Origin: Aureimonas flava
GTDB lineage: Bacteria; Pseudomonadota; Alphaproteobacteria; Rhizobiales; Rhizobiaceae
Assembly: GCF_003583935.1 (NCBI RefSeq)
Contig: NZ_QYRN01000007.1
Location: 1-64,000 of the forward strand
DNA: 64,000 bases
Direction: 5' to 3'
Shown: positions 16,462-25,461 of the stretch, piece by piece
Numbering within the stretch: position 1 is the first letter of the stretch
Layout of the letters: every line of letters starts with the position of its first letter
Notes under the pieces: model-generated
Database searches by the model: none
Seen by the model: only the letters and a program-made list of their open reading frames with translations
What the model was told of the DNA's origin: nothing
Made by a program: the position numbers and the translations under genes

Positions 16462-19400
16462 ATGGCCAGCATCACGAACCTCGGGGGCGACCTCGCGGGC
16501 ATCTCTCCGCGCGCCCGTGCGATGCTCGATGGGATGGCCGGTATCGACGGCCTCCCCGAGCTGCGCATCCGTTCCGGCTACCGCGACCCCGCCCGCAACG
16601 CGAAGGCCGGGGGCGCGAAGGGCAGCCAGCACATCCATGGCAACGCCCTCGACCTCGACATCTCGGGCTATACCGACGAGCAGAAGTCCGCCATCCTCGG
16701 CGCTGCCCGGGCGCACGGCGCGAACGGCGTGGGCATCTATCCCTCGGGCAACAGCCTGCACATCGACGTCCGTGACACCCCCTCCATGTGGGGCTGGAAC
16801 CCCGCTGGCGCCTACGCGAAGGCTGACCTTGCCACCGCTCCGGCGTGGGCGAAGGGCCACCTGACGGCCATGCTAGGCGCCGTGGAGCGCGGGCCGCTGC
16901 CAGACCTGGCTGCCGCCCCCAAGGCGAACCGCAGGCTGCCGAGCTGGTGGAACACGCTGGAGCAGCACTCGGCTTCGGCAGGCGTCGACAGCGACACGCT
17001 CTACCGCTTCGGCGGTGCCGAGAGCATGTTCCGCAACATCGACAACCAGAGTGGCCCGGGCGGGAAGCCCTCGTCCACCGCGACCGGCCCCTTCCAGATT
17101 ACGGACGGGACCTGGGGCGACCTCCAGAAGACCTACCCGCACCTCAACCTGACCGACCGGCGAGACCCGGAGCAGCAGGCCAAGGCGGCGCCCTACCTGC
17201 TTCGGCAGTATACGGACGACGTCCAGCGGCGGGTGGGCCGGAAGATCACGCAGGGCGAACAGTACCTCGCGTGGTTCCTCGGCCCCCGGGATGCTGCCAA
17301 GGTGCTGAATGCGCCGAAGGGAGCGAACCCGCTGGCCCTGGTCACCCCGGCCTCGGTCGCCTCGAACCCGACCGTCTTCAAGGGCATGACCACCGTGGAC
17401 GAACTCCGCGCGTGGGCAGACCGGAAGATGACCGGCCCGGGGATCGATGGCGCTGCGGCCCCGGCTCCCGTGGACATGACCTTCACGGAGCAGTTCAAGG
17501 ACGCCCGTCTGTCAATCTTGGACGCCGTCCCGAACGACCCCCTCTCACCCCGCGAGCGTGTCGCGCAGGAGCGGGCCATGGCGGGGGACGCATACTCCCT
17601 CGGCGAGGGCATCTACCGGGCGCTCGGCCAGGAGGCCACGGCGACGATCGGCAGCTGGCTGGCGCAAGGCCCCCAGGTCTCGGACCCGAACTTCCGGGTC
17701 ACCCCCGAGATCCTCAAGGCCAAGGCTGCGGACATCCCCGACAAGTTCCTCGACTTCCTCGGGGGCTCCCTGTCGGATGCCGACTTCGACCGCCGTGCTG
17801 ATCGCCTTCGCCAGGATCTTGAGATCCAGCGGAAGCTCGGCGCGATGGGCGGGACCGGCGTGGCGCTCCAGCTCGGGGCTGCCATCGTCGATCCGGCAGG
17901 CTGGCTCGCGGCCCTGGCGGCTGCTCCCATCGGGGGCGCCGTGAAGACCGGGCGGGTCGGCAAGATCCTCCTGGGGGCCGCTGAGGGCGCCGCTGGCAAT
18001 CTCCTTCTGGAGGGCGCCGTGGCGGGCATCAAGCCGACCTGGGAGAGCGACCAGCTCATCTACGCGGGTGCCGGTGGGCTGATCTTCGGTGCCGCGTTCG
18101 GGGCCATCGGGAAGACCTCGAAGGACATCCTCGGGGACACCACCGCGCTGACCACGCAGGCGGACGAGGCGATGAAGCACATCGACGCCACGTTCGGCAG
18201 CTCCATCGGCGCCGCGCAGAACAACCTCGTGCGCTCCCCCGTCCGCACGGACACCGATGCCTTCATGACCCGCAACTTCGCGGACGCATACGGCAAGGGC
18301 GCCCTGTCGGCGGCTCGCTTCGATCTGACCGGCAAGCTCAAGGCTTCAGACAACCCGCTGGTCCGCGCGCTGGGTCACGTCTTCGCCGAGGAGTCGGTCG
18401 GCAACGCGGACGGCTCTGCCACCCTGCGGGCCGTGTCCGAGGATCAGGTGAAGCTCCAGAAGCAGAGCGAGGCCGTCTGGTATCGCGACCTGGGGGAGAA
18501 CTGGCGGGACTACGCGAAGCGGAACGACCTCAACGCCTTCAAGGACGCCCACACGGGTGGCCTCGCCGACTTCAATCGGCAGGTGATGGACGCGGCCCGC
18601 AACACGGACCCGACCGCTCAGTTCGATCCTGCGGTGGCCCGACAGGCTGCCAGCTTCAAGGGCATCATGGAACGCTACCGGCGCCTCGCACAGGGCGACC
18701 GGCTGGAGTTCGACGGCACCATGCGCGCGCCCCTCCCGGGTTTCGCGAACCTGTCGTCGAGCGACAACTACGTCCCGCGCCTGATCCACTGGGGCAACTT
18801 CCGCGCCCTCGTGGACGAGCTGGGAACGGCTGGCCTGACGAAGCTCGTGAAGGGCGCCGTCCGGGGCGTGAACGCAGACCTCGACGAGGCCATCATCGAC
18901 CGCATGGCCGAGGGCTACGTGAAGCGTCTGTCGAACGTCGAGGCGGGCCAGGAGCTGACCTCGGGTCGGATCTTCTCGTCCACGGATCTCGACGAGCTGC
19001 GCATGAACCTCGAAGGGGCTGGGCTCGCCCCGACCGACATCGAGGCCGTGCTGCGGCCCATGGCAACCAAGGACGCTAACGGCGCGGGCACAGCTCGCGG
19101 CAAGCGGCGGCAGCTCCTGAACGAGAACTTCTCGATGGCCCTTCCGACCAAGTCGGGGCAGCGGGAGGTCAAGCTGACGGAGCTGTTCGAGAACGACATG
19201 GACCGGGTCTTCCAGTCCTACAACCGCAATATGTCGGGGCAGATCGCCCTGGCTGGCCTGCGGATCAAGAACCCCAACTTCCGCCCCGATGAGGCCGACC
19301 TCCACCCGGAGTTCCTGATCGACGGCATCCACAACCGTGGTGACTGGGACAAGATCCTCAAGCAGGTGCGGGACGTCGCCTCGTCCGACCAGACCTCGCC

Positions 19401-20727
19401 CAAGGCTCGCGAGAGCGTGGACGCGGACATCGACCGCCTCCAGTTCCTCTATGACGGCATCGCTGGCAACGTGTCGAAGTTCGACGCCAGCAGCACCGCC
19501 AAGGGCATGCGCCTCGTGCGCGACTATATCTTCACCCGCGTCATGGGACAGGTCGGCTTCGCGCAGCTCGCGGAGATCGGCATGATCACCTCGGGCGTGG
19601 GGCTCAAGACCGCGATCAAGTCCATGCCGTCCCTCAAGGGCTTCCTTCGGGATGCCCGAGCGGGGCGCCTTGCGGACGAGGATGCGCGGGCTCTGGAGTG
19701 GATCTCGACGGGTGGCACCGACTGGATCAGGGGGATGTCGCACGTCGCCTCTGACGAGTTCGGCACTCCGCTGAACGTCGGCGGTGCGGCGGGCATGATG
19801 GACAAGGTCGAGGCGGGCATGAGCCGTCTGACCCGGGCGCAGTCCGCTGCCTCGGGCATGTCCTCGATCAACACCTACCTCCAGCGGTGGGCCTCGAAAG
19901 CGGCCCTCTACAAGTTCCTCGACATGAGCGAGGAGGGAGCCCGGGTGAACCGGAAGCGCATGCGTGTCCTCGGTCTCGACGACACCATGCAGGACCGGAT
20001 CTTCGCGTCCATCAGGAAGCACTCCGGCGACATGGCCGGGGAATGGGAAGGCTCGCAGATGCGGCGCCTGAACATGGAGAAGTGGGACCCCGATGTCCGC
20101 GCCTCGTTCGAGCATGCCATCTTCCGATGGACCCGCAAGCTCGTGCAGGAGAATGACATCGGGCAGACGAACACCATCCTCGGCTCGTCGATCGGCAAGT
20201 TCGTCACCCAGTTCCGTGGCTTCATGTTCGGCGGCTGGACGAAGAACACGCTCCACAACATCCACATGCGGGACTGGGAGAGCCTGTCGTCGGTGATCAC
20301 GACCATGACCTTCGGGGCCATGGCGTATACGGCGCAGCGGCACCTCCAGTCGCTGGGGCGGGCCGACCGGGACGAGTTCCTAGCTCGCGAGCTGGACACC
20401 AAGCGACTGATCGCCGCCTCGTTCCAGCGGGCCGGGTTCAGCTCCATGTTCCCCGCTGGCATCGACCAGATGGGCTACCTGCTCGGCTTCGACCCGCTGT
20501 TCGACACCCGGACATCAGGGACACCCTCGCGGGGCCTGACGTCCTTCCCCGCCATCAATCTCCTCGACGACACCATGAACGCCCTCCACGGGGTTTCCAG
20601 TGCCGCACGAGGGGAAACCTATCGGCGACAGGACGCTCGCGCCCTTTGGTCACTGGTGCCCTTCCAGAACACACTCCCGATGCTCTGGTTTTTCAACAAC
20701 ACCGTGGGGAGGCTGCCAGAAGGCTAG
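16462..20727 (+). CDS. Giant phage ejection/internal virion-type protein with two murein-hydrolase domains
   Basis: A 1421-residue protein built like the internal core or ejection proteins of podoviruses (T7 gp16 type), which leave the capsid first, cut peptidoglycan and line the DNA channel. Residues about 15-105 form an M15-type peptidase domain: Ser55, His57, His59, Asp64/Asp66 in SQHIHGNALDLD and His100-Asp102 in LHIDVRD. Residues about 160-290 resemble a lytic transglycosylase (FGGAESMF, STATGPFQITDGTW, EQYLAWFLGP). A hydrophobic Gly/Ala-rich section (about 465-550) may insert in the membrane; the remainder is long and helical. AGGAGG precedes the ATG. No capsid, portal or terminase gene is nearby. 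Confidence 0.8.
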   Translation: MASITNLGGDLAGISPRARAMLDGMAGIDGLPELRIRSGYRDPARNAKAGGAKGSQHIHGNALDLDISGYTDEQKSAILGAARAHGANGVGIYPSGNSLHIDVRDTPSMWGWNPAGAYAKADLATAPAWAKGHLTAMLGAVERGPLPDLAAAPKANRRLPSWWNTLEQHSASAGVDSDTLYRFGGAESMFRNIDNQSGPGGKPSSTATGPFQITDGTWGDLQKTYPHLNLTDRRDPEQQAKAAPYLLRQYTDDVQRRVGRKITQGEQYLAWFLGPRDAAKVLNAPKGANPLALVTPASVASNPTVFKGMTTVDELRAWADRKMTGPGIDGAAAPAPVDMTFTEQFKDARLSILDAVPNDPLSPRERVAQERAMAGDAYSLGEGIYRALGQEATATIGSWLAQGPQVSDPNFRVTPEILKAKAADIPDKFLDFLGGSLSDADFDRRADRLRQDLEIQRKLGAMGGTGVALQLGAAIVDPAGWLAALAAAPIGGAVKTGRVGKILLGAAEGAAGNLLLEGAVAGIKPTWESDQLIYAGAGGLIFGAAFGAIGKTSKDILGDTTALTTQADEAMKHIDATFGSSIGAAQNNLVRSPVRTDTDAFMTRNFADAYGKGALSAARFDLTGKLKASDNPLVRALGHVFAEESVGNADGSATLRAVSEDQVKLQKQSEAVWYRDLGENWRDYAKRNDLNAFKDAHTGGLADFNRQVMDAARNTDPTAQFDPAVARQAASFKGIMERYRRLAQGDRLEFDGTMRAPLPGFANLSSSDNYVPRLIHWGNFRALVDELGTAGLTKLVKGAVRGVNADLDEAIIDRMAEGYVKRLSNVEAGQELTSGRIFSSTDLDELRMNLEGAGLAPTDIEAVLRPMATKDANGAGTARGKRRQLLNENFSMALPTKSGQREVKLTELFENDMDRVFQSYNRNMSGQIALAGLRIKNPNFRPDEADLHPEFLIDGIHNRGDWDKILKQVRDVASSDQTSPKARESVDADIDRLQFLYDGIAGNVSKFDASSTAKGMRLVRDYIFTRVMGQVGFAQLAEIGMITSGVGLKTAIKSMPSLKGFLRDARAGRLADEDARALEWISTGGTDWIRGMSHVASDEFGTPLNVGGAAGMMDKVEAGMSRLTRAQSAASGMSSINTYLQRWASKAALYKFLDMSEEGARVNRKRMRVLGLDDTMQDRIFASIRKHSGDMAGEWEGSQMRRLNMEKWDPDVRASFEHAIFRWTRKLVQENDIGQTNTILGSSIGKFVTQFRGFMFGGWTKNTLHNIHMRDWESLSSVITTMTFGAMAYTAQRHLQSLGRADRDEFLARELDTKRLIAASFQRAGFSSMFPAGIDQMGYLLGFDPLFDTRTSGTPSRGLTSFPAINLLDDTMNALHGVSSAARGETYRRQDARALWSLVPFQNTLPMLWFFNNTVGRLPEG

Positions 20728-20736
20728 CCCCTCCAC

Positions 20737-20784
20737 ACCGACCGGCACGTCTCAGGCTTAGGCTTGGGCCGTGTCGGTTTTTTT
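20737..20784 (+). terminator. Terminator after the giant phage gene
   Basis: ACCGAC-C-GGC (20737-20746) pairs with GCC-GT-GTCGGT (20768-20778) through a small internal bulge, followed by seven T (to 20784). It ends the plus-strand transcription unit and overlaps the 3' end of the convergent Abi-C gene. Confidence 0.65.
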
Positions 20785-21528
20785 CGTCTCGCCCGCCGCT
20801 CTTGCCTGCGCGGTCTCGACCAGAAACATAGCCATGGCTCCCGCTAGGTTCACAGCTAGCGACGCGTGGCGTGGAGCAGGACGAACGGGACGCGCTCCTT
20901 GCCCATGAGCATCGCCGATGCGGTTGCGCAGCGTTCCGAGACCGTTCACGACCTGCTGGCAACCACCGAGGATCGTTTTGAACGTGTCCTCGGTATGCTG
21001 TGAAGGAGCGAGTTGGAGGGCGGACGCCGTCCGATGATAGAGCTTCGGCAGGTCGTCGTTGGGGCCATAGGTCTCGCCGAGGGTTTCCAAGACGCGCTTG
21101 CACACGGTCTCCAGAAGCGTGCGCGCAGCCGTAACCGCCCCCTCGGGGTCTTCGGTACGCCGGTCGAGTGCGCGTCCCCAGGCCCTTTGGACTCCCTCGG
21201 GATCGAACGTTTGGAGAGCCGCTGTGATGGTCGGAGACGCTGGGTCGTCCGCGTACCGCTCAAGGTGATCAAAGAGGGGGCCGAACGCTTCCCATATGTG
21301 TGTCCGCCGCCCCTGGTAGGTCCCATCGATGCCCTTGAAGTATCCCCAAAGGGCGCCAGAGTTGCGTCGCTTGGCCACGAAGTCAGGAACGAGGTCTTTG
21401 GTTCGGACGTCGGACATCAGGGCGCGCCTTAGTTCGACGTAGCGGGCATCGTCGGCACCTCCCCCAGTCGCCAGATCGATCATCATCGACTGAAGTTCCT
21501 CGACCATATCAACGATCCGCATGGCCAT
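20758..21528 (-). CDS. Abortive-infection (Abi-C domain) protein
   Basis: A 256-residue protein has a C-terminal Abi-C type domain (about 170-245): TFKTILGGCQQVVNGLGTLR, then NRIGDAHGQG and HASLAVNLAGAMAMFLVET, the hallmark of proteins linked to phage abortive infection (PF14355-like). The N-terminal part (about 1-160) is helical with repeated acidic segments. The RNxxxDAHG pattern resembles a HEPN-like RNase motif, so RNA cleavage is a possible mechanism (inference). It is the last gene before the right att site, the cargo position also occupied by the retron in element 2. Confidence 0.8.
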   Translation of the reverse strand: MAMRIVDMVEELQSMMIDLATGGGADDARYVELRRALMSDVRTKDLVPDFVAKRRNSGALWGYFKGIDGTYQGRRTHIWEAFGPLFDHLERYADDPASPTITAALQTFDPEGVQRAWGRALDRRTEDPEGAVTAARTLLETVCKRVLETLGETYGPNDDLPKLYHRTASALQLAPSQHTEDTFKTILGGCQQVVNGLGTLRNRIGDAHGQGARPVRPAPRHASLAVNLAGAMAMFLVETAQARAAGETKKTDTAQA

Positions 21529-21601
21529 CTAACTCGACTCCGTACAGTACCGAGTGGAGCATACTGCAAACTCGGCCCCGAAGCTTGGCTGGAAGCGTTG
21601 G

Positions 21602-21620
21602 CCCTTCCTTGAAGGAAGGG
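21602..21620. repeat. Perfect 19-base dyad upstream of the Abi-C gene
   Basis: CCCTTCCTT-G-AAGGAAGGG is a perfect 9-bp dyad with a single central base, about 75-90 bases upstream of the Abi-C start. It could be an operator or part of the element end that folds as a hairpin. Confidence 0.45.
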
Positions 21621-21712
21621 AGCGCGTGGCCTACAACATGACTGTTCAACAACGACGCGGCTGCGGGCTCTGAAACCCCTACGCCGTAGGACTTTGGGTG
21701 CCGGAAGGGCTC

Positions 21713-21737
21713 GTCCTTTCCTGGGCACCAATTCCCC
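21713..21737. repeat. att core copy 2 (junction of elements 1 and 2)
   Basis: An exact 25-bp copy of the tRNA-Leu 3' end sequence marks the right end of element 1 and the left end of element 2. It is flanked on the left by right-arm repeats (CTACAACATGACTGTTCAACA, split at 21631-21651) and on the right by the hairpin CCCTGA-TTGT-TCAGGG and the second integrase. Confidence 0.92.
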
Positions 21738-21815
21738 TGATTGTTCAGGGAAGCCCGAGACTTAAGCGATTACAAGGGATTGCATGGGGCGGCCTGTACA
21801 ACAGGACTGCACAAC

Positions 21816-23483
21816 ATGCCCCTTGCGATGGCCCGTCCGATGAAGCGTCCAGGTACTAAAAATCAGCAGTTCGTCCAGCGCATCCCGGCCGACGTGAAGG
21901 CGAAGGTTCGGGGCCTGAAGCTGGCGATCCCGCTCGGCTCGCAAACTGTCGCCATGACGGTCTCGCAGACCCTCCCCGACATTCGCCTTTCCCTTCGGAC
22001 GACCGATGCCGCAGAGGCGCGAGCGCGGCAGGCCGCCATCACCGCCTATCTTGCAGGGGTCTGGCAGTCCGTGCGCGATGGACCCCGCAGGCTGACCCAG
22101 AAGGAAGCCGTGGCGCTCGCTGGCGAAATCTACCGCGAGTTCGTGGAAGCCATCGAAGACGATCCCGGCAAGCCCGAGACGTGGGCGCGGGTGGAGGCGG
22201 CGAACATCGCAGCGACCCAAGGGAGGTTCGGCCGCGCCGCCCTGATGATCGCTGATGATGACACGATCCGCCAGAAGAGTATGGAGGAGCGGTTCGGCTT
22301 CTGGGCTGACAGCAAGCTCGCAACCCTCGGCTTCCTTGTCGATGACGAGAGCCGCAGGCGTGTCATCGAAGAGACCGGGAAGGCCATGCGGAACGCCGCA
22401 GAGGACCTAATGCGCAACGCTGACGGTGACTACGGGCCGGACACGCGCACCCAACGCTTCCCCGAGTGGTCCCCGCCGAAGGCTGATCCCGCGCCCGCGC
22501 CCGCGCCGGCCGCCAAGGCGAAGAGCAAGGAAGATGGCACCTCTCTTCAAACGCTCTTGACCCGGCTGGCGAAGGAACGCGGCTACGCGCCAAAGACCGT
22601 GTCGGAGTGGACCCGCAGCGTCCAGAGCTTGACGGACCACGCCAATACGACCGATGCCGCTGCCATCACCGCAGACCACATCATCGCTTGGATGGACGCG
22701 CTTGTGGACAGAGACCTAAGCGCGAAGACGATCAACGAAACCTACTTCGCCGCCATCAAGGCGATCTACCGATGGGCGCGGGGCAAACGCTACGTCCCCG
22801 TCAATCCGACCTCGGACGTCCTGAAGATACACCGCAGGGATGAAAAGCCGGGGTTTCGCGGGTTCACTACGGCAGAGGCAGAAGAGGTCTTGAGCGCAGC
22901 CCTCAACCAGACCATGCCGATGCGCCGTTGGGTTCCATGGCTCATGGCCTACAGTGGGGCACGAGCCGGAGAAGTTCTTCAGCTCCGTAAAGAGGACGTG
23001 CGTCAGGACGCGGACACGGGCATTTGGCTGATGGACTTTGCTCCCAACGCGGGCCGAGTGAAGAACAAGGGCTCACGACGCATCGTCCCCCTTCACGACC
23101 ACCTGATTGAGCTGGGGTTCGTCGCATGGGTCGAGAAGATGCCGGCCGGTCGGTTGTTCTACGAGGACCGTGAGGGCGAGGGAACGGACGGAAAGCGTTC
23201 TCGGAGGTCCATGGCCGTGACCCAGATGGGCAACTGGATACGAGACGACCTCAAAATCGAAGCGGTGCGTGCGAAAGAGGTCCAGCCGAACCACGGTTGG
23301 CGTCATCGGTTTACCCTTGAGATGACGGACTTGGACGTGTTGGAGACACGAAGGAAGCGGCTGACGGGCCATAGGCTGGAAGGCCAGGACAACCGCTATG
23401 TCGGGAAGCTGAACCTCACGCGGCTTGCTGAAGCGGTGAACCTCATTCCGCGCTTCCTGACGACCTCGAAGACCCCCGGATAA
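21816..23483 (+). CDS. Tyrosine integrase of element 2
   Basis: A 555-residue tyrosine recombinase paralogous to the one at 9477. Catalytic residues are conserved: Arg in YSGARAGEVLQL, His and Arg in HGWRHRF, His in TGHRLEG and Tyr in NRYVG. The N-terminus starts MPLAMARPMKRPGTKNQQFV, aligned residue for residue with integrase 1, which fixes the ATG at 21816. The start overlaps the arm-type repeats. Differences are spread across the whole protein, so the two elements are relatives rather than a recent duplication. Confidence 0.95.
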   Translation: MPLAMARPMKRPGTKNQQFVQRIPADVKAKVRGLKLAIPLGSQTVAMTVSQTLPDIRLSLRTTDAAEARARQAAITAYLAGVWQSVRDGPRRLTQKEAVALAGEIYREFVEAIEDDPGKPETWARVEAANIAATQGRFGRAALMIADDDTIRQKSMEERFGFWADSKLATLGFLVDDESRRRVIEETGKAMRNAAEDLMRNADGDYGPDTRTQRFPEWSPPKADPAPAPAPAAKAKSKEDGTSLQTLLTRLAKERGYAPKTVSEWTRSVQSLTDHANTTDAAAITADHIIAWMDALVDRDLSAKTINETYFAAIKAIYRWARGKRYVPVNPTSDVLKIHRRDEKPGFRGFTTAEAEEVLSAALNQTMPMRRWVPWLMAYSGARAGEVLQLRKEDVRQDADTGIWLMDFAPNAGRVKNKGSRRIVPLHDHLIELGFVAWVEKMPAGRLFYEDREGEGTDGKRSRRSMAVTQMGNWIRDDLKIEAVRAKEVQPNHGWRHRFTLEMTDLDVLETRRKRLTGHRLEGQDNRYVGKLNLTRLAEAVNLIPRFLTTSKTPG

Positions 23484-23561
23484 AACTGGGGAAAATTTCG
23501 GAGACGCCTACTCTACCAGGGATGCGGATGCGTGCCCCCCATGGGGTGGCCGGCCGCTCCA

Positions 23562-24299
23562 TTACACCGAGACAGGTGACGCCCTCATCCAAACTTCGCG
23601 GGCCTCCTCGACACTCACCCATTGCCGCCTCTCCGCGATGAGCCGATGGATCAATCGATGGCAGCACGCGCATAACAAGGCCATGTCCCGCACCTTTATC
23701 TTTCGCAGATCGCCTTGGCCGAGCGGCAAAATGTGATGGGCTTCAAATGCAGCGTCTCGGATTGACGCCGGCACGTCGCGGAAGTCCTCATCGCACATGT
23801 CGCAGCGCAGATTGCCCTTCGCGTGGCGGTCCTTCAGTAGGGCACCTCGCAAGCCTGCGTTCCGTTCTCGGATGAGATGGACGCGAGTGAGTACCTTGCC
23901 CTCGAAGAACCCTCGCTCCTCATCCTCGTCTTTGGCGAAAGCTTGCTCTGCGTCGATCGCGCTCGTGATGCTGGCGGCGAGTTGCCGGACCTGTTCGGGG
24001 TCGGAGCCAAGCTCGGCCCATGTATCACGGTCCATCTGCGAGACGTTGCCGAGCCCCTTGCCCGTCGCAACCTGACGTATGTTCTGGAGCTTGAAGGCCA
24101 CCCCATCGGGGTTTCGGAACGTCGGCTTGCGAGCTTCGTCTGCATGATACGGGACGCGGCGAAGGAGGCTGGACAAGGCGACCACACGCGGGTCATTCGG
24201 TCCCGGAATTCGATCGGCACAGTCTAGATACAACGCCATCGCCAGGATCGTCTCATCCCTAGTCCACCGAGGGTTGCCGTGCCCCTGTGTAACCGCCAT
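23562..24299 (-). CDS. HNH endonuclease-domain protein (element 2)
   Basis: A 245-residue protein has a C-terminal HNH domain (about 165-230): a zinc-ribbon Cys pair (CDMCDEDF), FEAHHILPLGQGD (catalytic His-His) and MALLCACCHRLIH. The N-terminal 120 residues resemble the partner region of HNH restriction-like proteins (WTRDETILAMALYLDC, FRNPDGVAFKLQNIRQ), a module seen in McrA-like nucleases. It is directly followed, on the same strand and upstream, by the Mrr-type gene, so the two may form a restriction unit. Confidence 0.85.
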   Translation of the reverse strand: MAVTQGHGNPRWTRDETILAMALYLDCADRIPGPNDPRVVALSSLLRRVPYHADEARKPTFRNPDGVAFKLQNIRQVATGKGLGNVSQMDRDTWAELGSDPEQVRQLAASITSAIDAEQAFAKDEDEERGFFEGKVLTRVHLIRERNAGLRGALLKDRHAKGNLRCDMCDEDFRDVPASIRDAAFEAHHILPLGQGDLRKIKVRDMALLCACCHRLIHRLIAERRQWVSVEEAREVWMRASPVSV

Positions 24300-24334
24300 G
24301 CGTGTTCCCTACCGCGTTGTCGCCGTTAGTTGGC

Positions 24335-25276
24335 CTAAACGTCCTCAGAGAAAAAGTCTTCGTCCAGGCGTTTGAACTCGATAGTCCGGCTGGTCCTCAC
24401 GCCCACACCATGTTCAACCATAAGGGCGGTCAATTGATCGCCGTCAACGAGAACTACGCGTTGCGGCAGGTGCCGCACAAAGTCCTTGGCTTGAGTGCTA
24501 AAGCTTGAGGTTGTCACGAAAACGCCCTTTGTCGCGCCGAACCCGACGAGGCTTCCAACGAACGCCTGTACGTCTGGACGCCCAACGCCGTTAGCTCGGG
24601 CGTAGCGCTTGGCCTGAACATAGACCCGATCAAGCCCAAGCCGGTCCTCGTTGATCACGCCATCTACGCCCCCATCGCCAGCTCTTCCGAGTTGGGTGGC
24701 TGCGTTGAGATGAGTGCCGCCATACCCCATCGACACCAGAAGATCGACTATCAACCGCTCGAAGAACTCCGGAGTATTTTGGAGGATGCGCTCGAGTAGG
24801 TCAGCCTGAAGTGCCGACTGCATCGCTGCGAAAGCGTGTTCAATTTGCTCCTCTGGCGTCACCCCCTCTGCATCCAGGGTCTCGATGACGGGAGCCGTTG
24901 GAGGAGCTTCACCTTGCCGGTCGATGCTATTTCCAGCGTTCGCGTAGAAGGCTTGAAATGCGGGGTACCTCATCAGCACGGAAACATCGATCCGCGTGGG
25001 TTGGGTCGCTAGCAGCGCCCTCCCTGCATCTGATGCAATGAAACGACCCCGAGCGGGAGAGAGAACCAACTCGGCTTTGGACATGTAAAACTTTGCCCAA
25101 TGAACCCGGTTGTGAAGCAGCCGCTGCCGTCCGCTCGGAAGCATTTGCTCTCTTTCGGCCGGGGTGAGTTGGAGCCTGTCAGCGATGTGTTCGGCAACCT
25201 CAGGCACACGCCTTTCCCCTTGAGCGGCCAACTGCAGCACGGGAAGCATCAGGAACTGATAGTCGGGAATAGCCAT
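24335..25276 (-). CDS. mrr: Mrr-family restriction endonuclease
   Basis: A 313-residue protein has the Mrr N-terminal winged-helix domain (about 1-90, beginning MAIPDYQFLMLPVLQLAAQG) and a C-terminal PD-(D/E)xK nuclease domain (about 170-300): FFERLIVDLLVSMGYGG, GRAGDGGVDGVINEDRLG with the catalytic Asp, and VYVQAKRYA with QxK. Mrr enzymes cut methylated DNA, giving defence against modified phages. ATG 25276 matches the family N-terminus; an in-frame upstream ATG at 25399 would add 41 residues that read over the repeat-rich promoter. Confidence 0.9.
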   Translation of the reverse strand: MAIPDYQFLMLPVLQLAAQGERRVPEVAEHIADRLQLTPAEREQMLPSGRQRLLHNRVHWAKFYMSKAELVLSPARGRFIASDAGRALLATQPTRIDVSVLMRYPAFQAFYANAGNSIDRQGEAPPTAPVIETLDAEGVTPEEQIEHAFAAMQSALQADLLERILQNTPEFFERLIVDLLVSMGYGGTHLNAATQLGRAGDGGVDGVINEDRLGLDRVYVQAKRYARANGVGRPDVQAFVGSLVGFGATKGVFVTTSSFSTQAKDFVRHLPQRVVLVDGDQLTALMVEHGVGVRTSRTIEFKRLDEDFFSEDV

Positions 25277-25329
25277 GAGGACACGGATAGCACGTAGACA
25301 GGTCGTCCGAACACGCCTTCGGGCGGGTA

Positions 25330-25448
25330 CCGTTCCACTGGGCAAGGTCATGCGGACCGTTCCAGAACCGACCCGCAGCCGTTCCACATGGATGGTCATT
25401 GACTTTCGGGACGGGCAAGGTAGGTAGGTCTAGACCTCAGTGGAACGG
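25330..25448. promoter_or_regulatory. Repeat-rich divergent regulatory region (mrr / serine recombinase 2)
   Basis: CCGTTCCACTG (25330-25340) and CAGTGGAACGG (25438-25448) form a perfect 11-bp inverted repeat. Two partial copies, CCGTTCCA at 25357 and CCGTTCCAC at 25379, lie between them, and a 12-bp palindrome AGGTCTAGACCT sits at 25426-25437. The cluster lies between divergent genes and looks like a multi-site operator or recombinase-binding site. Confidence 0.6.
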
Positions 25449-25461
25449 CAGGACCCCTCAC

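Larger units (their letters stand above)
9373..21737 (+). mobile_element. Integrative element 1 (about 12.3 kb) in tRNA-Leu
   Basis: The element is bounded by exact 25-bp att repeats. It carries a tyrosine integrase at its left end, then a MarR-like regulator, a serine recombinase, several small unknown genes, an HNH-like protein, an S41 peptidase, a giant phage ejection-type protein and an Abi-C protein at its right end. It has no capsid, terminase, portal or tail genes, so it is not a complete prophage. Phage-derived content plus defence cargo and small size suggest a phage satellite or phage-inducible-island-like element (inference). Its architecture is shared with element 2 next to it. 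Confidence 0.85.

Noticed and set aside
18346-20343. 665-codon minus-strand frame
   Set aside because: It lies wholly opposite the giant phage protein, has no domain resemblance and arises from GC-rich third-position bias.
9373-21737. Element 1 as a complete prophage
   Set aside because: Only one virion-type gene is present; capsid, portal, terminase, tail and lysis genes are absent.
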